DNA of 8,491 nucleotides from NCBI GenBank assembly GCA_018812385.1, contig JAHJDU010000259.1, positions 1 to 8,491 of the forward strand, read 5' to 3'. This document shows positions 1 to 5,842 of the stretch, one piece after another. Each line of letters begins with the position of its first letter. Position 1 is the first letter of the stretch. Source of the stretch: Pseudomonadota bacterium (GTDB lineage: Bacteria > Desulfobacterota > Desulfobacteria > Desulfobacterales > Desulfobacteraceae). Both the position numbers and the translations under genes were made by a program. The notes beneath the pieces are model-generated. The model did no database searches and was not told the origin of the DNA. It was given only the letters and a program-made list of their open reading frames with translations.

Positions 1-420
1 CATGTCGCATTTGTTCAAAAACACAACAATCGTGGGCACACCTACCTGACGCGCAAGAAGAATATGCTCCCTTGTCTGGGGCATGGGACCGTCATCAGCG
101 CTTACTACCAGTATTGCACCGTCCATCTGGGCTGCGCCTGTAATCATGTTCTTAATGTAGTCGGCATGACCCGGGCAGTCCACATGAGCATAGTGACGAT
201 TCTTTGTCTCATACTCTACATGGGCTGTGGCTATAGTAATACCACGCTCTCTTTCTTCAGGCGCCTTGTCAATCTCATCAAACGGAACATATTTACCATA
301 GCCTTTCAATGCTGAATGCTTTGTGATCGCAGCTGTAAGCGTAGTCTTACCATGGTCAATGTGACCAATCGTTCCTATGTTCACATGCGGCTTTGTCCGC
401 TCAAATTTTTCCTTTGCCAT
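1..420 (-). CDS. tuf: Elongation factor Tu, N-terminal part (gene cut by left window edge)
   Basis: EF-Tu is the cytoplasmic GTPase that carries aminoacyl-tRNA to the ribosomal A site. Translating the minus strand from the ATG at 418-420 gives 140 codons that run off the left edge, beginning MAKEKFERTKPHVNIGTIGH. The GTPase motifs are all present: G1/P-loop GHIDHGKT (residues 19-26), G2 RGITI (59-63), G3 DCPGH (81-85) and G4 NKCD (136-139). The switch I region and the DGPMPQTREH segment (110-119) are typical. About 255 residues, the rest of the G domain and domains 2 and 3, lie outside the window. The gene follows rpsG after 48 bases and has its own strong Shine-Dalgarno sequence, so it is probably co-transcribed with rpsL and rpsG. 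fusA, which usually sits between rpsG and tuf, is absent. Identity is certain; whether this is the only tuf copy cannot be told. Confidence 0.98.
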   Translation of the reverse strand, partial: MAKEKFERTKPHVNIGTIGHIDHGKTTLTAAITKHSALKGYGKYVPFDEIDKAPEERERGITIATAHVEYETKNRHYAHVDCPGHADYIKNMITGAAQMDGAILVVSADDGPMPQTREHILLARQVGVPTIVVFLNKCDM

Positions 421-428
421 CTTCTTAA

Positions 429-436
429 CTCCTCCT
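429..436 (-). promoter_or_regulatory. Ribosome binding site of tuf
   Basis: On the minus strand the sequence is AGGAGGAG, ending 8 bases before the tuf ATG. It is the strongest Shine-Dalgarno sequence in the window, as expected for a very highly expressed protein. Confidence 0.85.
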
Positions 437-468
437 GTGGAATGTTATCAGGATATTCAAAATATTAA

Positions 469-939
469 TTACCATCTGAAATGTGCAAATGCCTTGTTGG
501 CCTCTGCCATTTTATGTGTATCTTCCTTTTTCTTCATTGCTCCGCCACGTCCGTTACAAGCGTCAAGCAGTTCTGAAGCAAGCTTATTTGCAAATCCCTT
601 TTCAGAACGATTGCGGCTGAAGTTAATCAACCAACGAAAAGCGAGAGCTGTCTGCCTGCTGGGTTTGATATCAGTCGGCACCTGGTATGTCGAACCGCCT
701 ATTCTCCTGGATTTAACCTCAACCGCAGGCCTGATATTGTCAATTGCTTTTTTAAGAACATCCAGAGCAGGCTCACCAATTTTATCCTGTGCCATCAGCA
801 ACGCATTTTTTACTGCTTTGCGAGCTGCGTTTTTTTTCCCTTGCTTCATAACGCAGTTAACAAATTTAGCGGCAAGCTTTTCTTCCTGGGTTGCATTTTT
901 TGTTAAATTATCAAGGTTAATCTCTTTTACAGCCATCAT
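469..939 (-). CDS. rpsG: 30S ribosomal protein S7, with divergent N-terminal arm
   Basis: S7 is the primary binding protein that nucleates the 30S head by binding the 16S rRNA 3' major domain; it also lines the mRNA exit and E-site region. The 156-residue length equals the common bacterial length, and the protein ends at AHFRW without the extension of E. coli K-12. The middle and C-terminal signatures are clear: RPAVEVKSRRIGGSTYQVP (residues 70-88, the beta-hairpin) and KKKEDTHKMAEANKAFAHFRW at the end. The first 20 residues are odd: the PRRR near residues 2-5, the PDP near 14-16 and the following GS are all missing, replaced by an acidic and polar stretch (EINLDNLTKNATQEEK). From AKFVN onward the alignment is in register. 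The start is one of two tandem ATG codons (937-939 or 934-936); a GGTGG sequence upstream suits either. It lies 38 bases after rpsL and 48 bases before tuf. Identity as S7 is secure; possible specialisation is unknown. Confidence 0.95.
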   Translation of the reverse strand: MMAVKEINLDNLTKNATQEEKLAAKFVNCVMKQGKKNAARKAVKNALLMAQDKIGEPALDVLKKAIDNIRPAVEVKSRRIGGSTYQVPTDIKPSRQTALAFRWLINFSRNRSEKGFANKLASELLDACNGRGGAMKKKEDTHKMAEANKAFAHFRW

Positions 940-945
940 TCATAT

Positions 946-950
946 CCACC
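946..950 (-). promoter_or_regulatory. Ribosome binding site of rpsG
   Basis: On the minus strand GGTGG lies 6 bases before the first ATG (937-939) and 9 bases before the second (934-936). It is a fairly weak Shine-Dalgarno match. A third ATG, out of frame at 941-943, sits between it and the gene but opens only a short reading frame that soon stops, so it is not the start. Confidence 0.55.
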
Positions 951-977
951 ATAACTTAAATTTAAATCTTTTAATAT

Positions 978-1349
978 TTATTTAGGTCTTTTTGCTCCGT
1001 ACTTTGATCGACCCTGTCTTCTATCATCAACACCTAATGTATCAAGAGCGCCCCTGACTATATGATAGCGAACACCCGGAAGGTCTTTTACCCTGCCACC
1101 CCTGACAAGAACAACAGAGTGCTCCTGAAGGTTATGGCCCATGCCTGGTATATATGCAGCAACTTCCATTCCGGTAGTCAAACGAACCCTGGCTACTTTT
1201 CTCAAAGCAGAGTTAGGCTTCTTTGGAGTTGAAGTGTACACTCTGGTACAAACTCCACGCTTCTGAGGTCCACCTTTCAAAGCAGGCGTACTAACCTTTT
1301 TCTCTGCTTTTTTCCTACCTTTTCTAACCAACTGATTAATGGTCGGCAT
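978..1349 (-). CDS. rpsL: 30S ribosomal protein S12
   Basis: S12 sits at the decoding centre of the small subunit and takes part in codon-anticodon proofreading. The 123-residue protein has the usual length and N-terminus (MPTINQLVRKG). The two decoding loops are intact: TPKKPNSALRKVARVRLT (residues 41-58) with K43, and GGRVKDLPGVRYH (84-96) with K88. Both lysines are the wild-type, streptomycin-sensitive residues. D89, the conserved aspartate that RimO methylthiolates in E. coli, is present. The C-terminus RSKYGAKRPK is standard. The ATG at 1347-1349 is preceded by plausible Shine-Dalgarno sequences and lies about 53 bases downstream of the predicted transcription start of a strong promoter. 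It is the first gene of the str-type group rpsL-rpsG-tuf and follows rpoC after 104 bases. Confidence 0.99.
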   Translation of the reverse strand: MPTINQLVRKGRKKAEKKVSTPALKGGPQKRGVCTRVYTSTPKKPNSALRKVARVRLTTGMEVAAYIPGMGHNLQEHSVVLVRGGRVKDLPGVRYHIVRGALDTLGVDDRRQGRSKYGAKRPK

Positions 1350-1354
1350 AACGT

Positions 1355-1369
1355 TCCCTTACGCTCCTT
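1355..1369 (-). promoter_or_regulatory. Ribosome binding region of rpsL
   Basis: The minus strand holds two purine-rich candidates: AAGGGA at 1355-1360, ending 5 bases before the ATG, and AAGGAG at 1364-1369, ending 14 bases before it. The nearer one has the better spacing; the farther one is the better match to the anti-Shine-Dalgarno. I cannot say which is used. Confidence 0.6.
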
Positions 1370-1384
1370 ATCAAATTATAACCA

Positions 1385-1400
1385 TTGTCATACACGACAA
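1385..1400 (-). repeat. Short inverted repeat in the rpsL leader
   Basis: The minus strand reads TTGTCGTGTATGACAA: two 5-base arms, TTGTC and GACAA, around a 6-base loop. It lies just downstream of the predicted transcription start and upstream of the ribosome binding region, so it would be a small, weak hairpin in the leader RNA or a short operator-like site. It is short enough to occur by chance, and no function is claimed. Confidence 0.3.
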
Positions 1401-1408
1401 AATATTCA

Positions 1409-1437
1409 ATTTTACTTTCACTTATTCTAAATGTCAA
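1409..1437 (-). promoter_or_regulatory. Sigma70-type promoter for rpsL-rpsG-tuf
   Basis: On the minus strand a perfect -35 box TTGACA (1432-1437) is followed after exactly 17 bases by TAAAAT (1409-1414), one mismatch from the TATAAT consensus. Immediately upstream of the -35, positions 1439-1453 read as an A-rich tract (TTAAAAATAAAAAAA) resembling an UP element; it abuts the rpoC stop codon. The expected transcription start is near 1402, giving a leader of about 53 bases before the rpsL ATG. No intrinsic terminator follows rpoC, so rpsL is probably transcribed both from this promoter and by read-through from rpoBC. The assignment rests on sequence match alone. Confidence 0.8.
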
Positions 1438-1453
1438 GTTTTTTTATTTTTAA

Positions 1454-4400
1454 TCACACCTGTGCGCCCACTCCAAACCCTACTTCAACATCGCTGTATC
1501 CGGGGAAACCGGTTCCAGCAGGGATGAGTCGGCCCATTACAACATTCTCTTTCAATCCTTTAAGGCCATCATACTTTCCTTCTATGGCAGCAAGGGTCAA
1601 CACTTTTGTTGTTTCCTGAAATGATGCGGCAGAAAGAAAGCTGTCGGTAGACAAAGAGGCTTTTGTAATACCAAGGATCAACGGCTCCCCTTTTGCAGGC
1701 TCTCCACCCGTCATGGCCACTTCCCGATTTACATCTTCAAAATGGATTCTATCCACCTGTTCATCGGGTATAAAATTGGTGTCTCCTGTACTAATAACTT
1801 TTACCCGCCTCATCATCTGGCGGATCACCACTTCAATGTGTTTATCATTAATTCTTACGCCCTGAAGCCGATAAACTTCTTGTACCTCATCCACCAGATA
1901 TTTTGCCAATGCCACTTCACCCTTGATGTTCATAATATCCTGGGGATTAGCACTTCCGGCAATCAATGGATCACCAGCTTTCACATAATCACCATCATAA
2001 ACAGTGACATGCTGACCCTTAGGGATGGAGTATTCTTTCTTTTCTCCGACATCAGCAGGAGTAATAGTGACTTTCTGTCTTCCTTTTGTGCCCTTGGACA
2101 CGGCAACATATCCATCAATCTCTGTAAGTACGCCAGGATCTTTTGGTTTTCTGACTTCAAATAGCTCTGCAACTCTTGGAAGACCACCTGTAATATCCTT
2201 GGTTTTTGTGGTTGCTCTAGGCAATTTTCCAATCACATCCCCAGCCATGACTTGGTCATCTTCATCAATAGTAAGAATGGCATTCACCGGCAGATAGTAC
2301 ATGGCTGCTTTAGAATTCGCAAGTTTTACGCCTTTTCCCTCTTTATCCTTAATGGTAATTCTGGGTCGAATCTCACTATCTCTACCTTCAATAATCGTAC
2401 GGGAAACTTTACCGGTTACCTGATCAATCTGCTCCTGGACCGTATTACCAACTTCTATGTCAGCAAATCGAATGCGGCCGGAAACTTCTGTGATAATCGG
2501 CGTTGTAAAAGGATCCCATGTGGCAATCACATCACCCGGTTCGACTTCCTTACCATCAGGGATATGGAGGGTAGCACCATAAATAACCGTCTCCTTGGCT
2601 CTCTCACGCCCTTCTTCTCCAACAATGGTGATGCCCCCGCCTTTGCGGTTCATTACAATGACATGGTTTTGGGCAGAAATTACGGTCTGGATATCTTCAT
2701 TGTATTTCAATATACCACCGACTCTGGCCTTAATTTCTGCAACCTCTACTTTTCTTGAAGCGGTACCACCAATGTGAAAGGTTCTCATGGTCAACTGGGT
2801 CCCAGGTTCACCAATGGACTGAGCTGCAACAATACCAATGGCTTGACCGATTTCAACGGTTACACCATGGGCCAGATCTCGTCCGTAACACCTGGAGCAA
2901 ACTCCATGCTTAGAATTACAGGTAAGAACGGAACGAATTTTAACTTTTTGAACACCCGCTGCTTCAATCGTTTTAACGTCACTTTCAGAAAGCTCGGTAT
3001 CCACCCCGACAATAAATTCATCTGAGTAGGGGTCATGAATATCTTCCTGGGTAACCCTTCCAAGGATTCTCTCACCAAGAGTTTGAATGACTTCACCCCC
3101 CTCGTATAGTGATTCCACCTCAATACCGTTAATGGTACCACAATCGGGTTCAACAATTGTACAATCCTGACCTACATCGGCCAGACGTCTTGTGAGATAT
3201 CCCGAGTTTGCTGTCTTCAAAGCGGTATCAGCTAAACCCTTACGCGCACCATGGGTTGATATAAAATATTGAAGGACTGACAGTCCTTCGCGGAAATTAG
3301 CTGTAATCGGATTTTCAATGATCTCGCCAGAAGGTTTAGCCATCAACCCACGCATTCCGGCCAGCTGACGCATCTGGTCTTTGCTTCCACGAGCACCTGA
3401 GTCTGCCATAACATAAACCGCATTCAATTCTTCCGGTTCATCCTTATGCGTGGTGCCCTTCGGGTTTTTCATGACTTCCATCATGGCATTGGCAATATCA
3501 TCCGTGGCTTGAGCCCAGATATCTACCACTTTATTATACTTCTCACCCTGGGTAATCAATCCTTCGGAATACTGATCTTTTATATCTTCAATATTCTTCT
3601 CAGCTTTTGCAATGATATCCCATTTTTCATCCGGAATAATCATATCATCCACACAGATGGAAAGACCCCCCAAAGTAGAATATTTATAACCGATATCCTT
3701 AAGCCTGTCTGAAAGGATAACCGTTTCCTTCAGGCCAATATTACGGTATGCATAATCAATCAAGTTTACAATGGAAGATTTATCCATCAGCTTGTTTACC
3801 AGATTAAAGGGCAGGGTAGTTTTGCGTTCATCCACTTTAAATATGGTATAATAATCCCCCACTTTTCTGATATCTGTAAACTGATCCTGTTTCAGACCAT
3901 AAAGTTGTTCAACGACAATCTCAGATACCTGAAACATATTTTTAAATTCTTTTCTGGTAAGAAAATCTGTTTTCCCTTTGGTTTTTTTAATTTCATCATC
4001 AGAATATTTTGCTAAAACTTTGTTAAAGTCTTTTCCAGTCTTTAATTCTTCCATTGCAGCTTCGCAATATTCAAGGGTTTGAGTTCTGATTCTCGTCAAT
4101 GACAAAAGCGTATCCCCAGGGATTGTTTCCCAGAGTAGAATCCTACCTGTGGTGGTATCGTACATTTCCCCATCAATTCGGACTTTAATCTTGGCATGGA
4201 GGCCAAGTTCACCGGCATCAAATGCATGTCTGACTTCTTCAATACCTGAAAATATTACCCCCTCGCCCTTTTGAAGCCGAACGGCACGGGTCATGTAATA
4301 AATACCCAAAACAATATCCTGGGTTGGTACAATTATAGGCTGACCGTTTGCAGGAGACAGGATGTTATTGGTGGATAGCATCATGATCCTTGCCTCAAGC

Positions 4401-5830
4401 TGAGACTCAAGAGAAAGCGGTACGTGAACCGCCATTTGATCACCATCAAAGTCTGCATTAAATGCAGGACAAACCAAAGGGTGAAGTTGAATCGCTTTCC
4501 CTTCGATTAATACGGGCTCAAAGGCCTGAAACCCGAGACGATGGAGTGTTGGAGCCCTGTTAAGCATCACTGGATATTCTTTTACAACCGATTCAAGGGC
4601 ATCCCAAACTTCGGTCTCCTCGCGTTCAACCATTTTCTTGGCGCTCTTAACTGTTGATACGAGGCCTTTTTTTTCAAGATAATTATAAATAAACGGTTTA
4701 AACAACTCCAGAGCCATTTTTTTAGGTATACCGCATTGATGGAGTCGCAGCTCAGAACCAACGGTAATAACCGTACGACCAGAGTAATCCACCCGTTTAC
4801 CGAGAAGGTTCTGTCTAAAACGTCCCTGTTTTCCTTTTAACGTATCACTCAATGACTTTAACGGCCTTTTATTGGTGCCTGTAACCACTCGTCCATGGCG
4901 GCCATTGTCAAACAGAACATCCACAGCTTCCTGCAACATCCTTTTTTCATTTCTGACAATAATATCCGGCGCATTCAGATCAACCAGTCTTTTCAACCGG
5001 TTGTTTCTGTTTAATACCCTTCTATATAAATCGTTCAAATCAGATGTCGCAAACCGCCCGCCTTCAAGGGGCACCAGTGGCCTTAAATCAGGAGGGAGAA
5101 TGGGGCAGGCCGTCATAATCATCCGTGTGGGCTCAATCCCGGATGTCAAAAACGCATCAATTACTCTAAGACGTTTGGACATCTTCTGTTTCTTGGCAAC
5201 GGATTTGGTCAGGCTGATCTCTTCTTTAAGCTCATCATGAACGGCTTGAAGATCAATCTCTTCCAGCAGCTTCAATATCGCTTCCGCACCAATGCCGGCC
5301 ACAAACCCATCACCAAAATTTTCCAGGGCTTCATAATATTGATCGTCGGACAAAAGTTGAAGTTTTTTAAGGCCTGTATCTTTTGGGTCAATGACAATAT
5401 AGGAGTCAAAATAAAGGACTTTTTCAAGATTTTTTAATGTCAAATCAAGTGCATTGCCAATTTTACTGGGAAGACTTTTTAAAAACCAGATGTGAGAGAC
5501 AGGAGACGCAAGTTCTATATGAGCCATTCGCTCCCGCCGCACTTTTGACTGAATTACTTCAACACCGCATTTTTCACAGACAACCCCGCGATGTTTCATG
5601 CGTTTGTATTTACCACAATTGCACTCATAATCCTTAGTGGGACCAAAAACTTTTGCACAGAAAAGTCCGTCTCTTTCAGGTTTGAATGTCCTGTAGTTTA
5701 TTGTTTCCGGTTTTTTTATTTCACCATGAGACCACTCTCTAATCTGGTCTGAAGATGCAAGGCTTATTTGAACGCCCGTATAAATCTTAGGATCTTTTGG
5801 TTTTGCGAAGAAATCATATATATTGTCCAA
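1454..5830 (-). CDS. rpoC: DNA-directed RNA polymerase subunit beta', with an extra inserted domain
   Basis: Beta' is the largest subunit of RNA polymerase and holds the catalytic magnesium. The 1458-residue protein is about 50 residues longer than that of E. coli. In order it shows: the N-terminal zinc ribbon (C70, C72, C85, C88); the clamp and rudder region; the lid and switch segments; the active-site loop NADFDGD (458-464) with D460, D462 and D464; the pore domain, broken by an inserted block of about 100 residues (573-672); the rim helices; the bridge helix (about 851-885); the second zinc site (C897, C971, C978, C981, spaced as in E. coli); the trigger loop with M1015 and H1019; an SI3-type insertion; and the C-terminal segment ending GRLIPAGTGF plus a short tail. 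The start is TTG at 5828-5830. The first in-frame ATG is residue 77, inside the zinc ribbon, while AAGGAG lies 6 bases before the TTG and the N-terminus aligns with the family from there. It follows rpoB after 10 bases, as an operon. Confidence 0.99.
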   Translation of the reverse strand: MDNIYDFFAKPKDPKIYTGVQISLASSDQIREWSHGEIKKPETINYRTFKPERDGLFCAKVFGPTKDYECNCGKYKRMKHRGVVCEKCGVEVIQSKVRRERMAHIELASPVSHIWFLKSLPSKIGNALDLTLKNLEKVLYFDSYIVIDPKDTGLKKLQLLSDDQYYEALENFGDGFVAGIGAEAILKLLEEIDLQAVHDELKEEISLTKSVAKKQKMSKRLRVIDAFLTSGIEPTRMIMTACPILPPDLRPLVPLEGGRFATSDLNDLYRRVLNRNNRLKRLVDLNAPDIIVRNEKRMLQEAVDVLFDNGRHGRVVTGTNKRPLKSLSDTLKGKQGRFRQNLLGKRVDYSGRTVITVGSELRLHQCGIPKKMALELFKPFIYNYLEKKGLVSTVKSAKKMVEREETEVWDALESVVKEYPVMLNRAPTLHRLGFQAFEPVLIEGKAIQLHPLVCPAFNADFDGDQMAVHVPLSLESQLEARIMMLSTNNILSPANGQPIIVPTQDIVLGIYYMTRAVRLQKGEGVIFSGIEEVRHAFDAGELGLHAKIKVRIDGEMYDTTTGRILLWETIPGDTLLSLTRIRTQTLEYCEAAMEELKTGKDFNKVLAKYSDDEIKKTKGKTDFLTRKEFKNMFQVSEIVVEQLYGLKQDQFTDIRKVGDYYTIFKVDERKTTLPFNLVNKLMDKSSIVNLIDYAYRNIGLKETVILSDRLKDIGYKYSTLGGLSICVDDMIIPDEKWDIIAKAEKNIEDIKDQYSEGLITQGEKYNKVVDIWAQATDDIANAMMEVMKNPKGTTHKDEPEELNAVYVMADSGARGSKDQMRQLAGMRGLMAKPSGEIIENPITANFREGLSVLQYFISTHGARKGLADTALKTANSGYLTRRLADVGQDCTIVEPDCGTINGIEVESLYEGGEVIQTLGERILGRVTQEDIHDPYSDEFIVGVDTELSESDVKTIEAAGVQKVKIRSVLTCNSKHGVCSRCYGRDLAHGVTVEIGQAIGIVAAQSIGEPGTQLTMRTFHIGGTASRKVEVAEIKARVGGILKYNEDIQTVISAQNHVIVMNRKGGGITIVGEEGRERAKETVIYGATLHIPDGKEVEPGDVIATWDPFTTPIITEVSGRIRFADIEVGNTVQEQIDQVTGKVSRTIIEGRDSEIRPRITIKDKEGKGVKLANSKAAMYYLPVNAILTIDEDDQVMAGDVIGKLPRATTKTKDITGGLPRVAELFEVRKPKDPGVLTEIDGYVAVSKGTKGRQKVTITPADVGEKKEYSIPKGQHVTVYDGDYVKAGDPLIAGSANPQDIMNIKGEVALAKYLVDEVQEVYRLQGVRINDKHIEVVIRQMMRRVKVISTGDTNFIPDEQVDRIHFEDVNREVAMTGGEPAKGEPLILGITKASLSTDSFLSAASFQETTKVLTLAAIEGKYDGLKGLKENVVMGRLIPAGTGFPGYSDVEVGFGVGAQV
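2192..2755 (-). other. SI3-type insertion in the beta' trigger loop
   Basis: This covers roughly residues 1026-1213 of beta', between the first trigger-loop half (ending TMRTFHIGG) and the motif TKDITGGLPRVAELFE. The stretch is rich in beta-strand, glycine and valine segments, in line with the sandwich-barrel hybrid motifs of the SI3 insertion known from E. coli. Its ends are approximate. It is a normal feature of this branch of bacteria and differs from the pore-domain insertion described separately. Confidence 0.75.
3815..4114 (-). other. Parvulin-like (PpiC/SurA) domain inserted in the beta' pore domain
   Basis: Residues 573-672 of beta' have no counterpart in E. coli beta', where the flanks join directly: ILLWETIPG here corresponds to ILWMIVPKG, and LPFNLVNK follows immediately as LPYSIVNQ. 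The zinc-site numbering supports this: C897 here versus C814 in E. coli is a net gain of 83, and the flanking loops here are shorter. The insert reads like a parvulin rotamase domain: a helix then TGKDFNKVLAKYSDD (598-612; family pattern GxDFxxLAxxYSxD), a loop where the GGDLG motif belongs (KGKTDF, 618-623), a helix with EQLYGLK (641-647; family AxxLxxG) and the closing strand GDYYTIFKVDER (658-669; family GYHIIKVxDR). The second catalytic histidine is replaced by T662, and no histidine is present where the first is expected, so isomerase activity is unlikely. A structural or peptide-binding role near the secondary channel is inference. No composition break or frameshift marks the borders. 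Confidence 0.72.
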
Positions 5831-5836
5831 AATCTT

Positions 5837-5842
5837 CTCCTT
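5837..5842 (-). promoter_or_regulatory. Ribosome binding site of rpoC, touching the rpoB stop
   Basis: On the minus strand AAGGAG ends 6 bases before the TTG start at 5828-5830. Its first two bases are the last two of the rpoB TAA stop (5841-5843), giving TAAGGAG. This tight arrangement decides the TTG start and suggests translational coupling of beta and beta'. Confidence 0.85.

Noticed and set aside
934..977. Frameshift or misplaced start as the reason for the odd S7 N-terminus
   Set aside because: The alternative frame starting at the ATG at 941-943 meets a stop within nine codons, and the space up to the rpsL stop is too short to encode the missing PRRR/PDP segment.
377..985. Open frame of 202 codons on the plus strand, across rpsG
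   Set aside because: It runs over the tuf start, the whole of rpsG and both gaps on the other strand, and its translation matches no family I know. The minus-strand genes explain the sequence.
978..1349. Streptomycin-resistance change in S12
   Set aside because: K43 and K88 are both lysine, as in sensitive bacteria.
1375..1380. Perfect TATAAT on the minus strand as a second rpsL promoter
   Set aside because: No acceptable -35 box lies 16-18 bases upstream (the nearest, TTGTCG, leaves only 14 bases), and the start would fall within the ribosome binding region.
1350..1453. Intrinsic terminator after rpoC
   Set aside because: On the minus strand the tract after the rpoC stop is A-rich, not T-rich, and no GC-rich stem precedes any T run. 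The gap fits a promoter better.
3815..4114. Intein or mobile element as the explanation for the extra block in rpoC
   Set aside because: The block is only about 100 residues, lacks intein splice-junction residues (Cys or Ser at the start, His-Asn at the end) and endonuclease motifs, and there are no flanking repeats. It reads as a stable folded domain.
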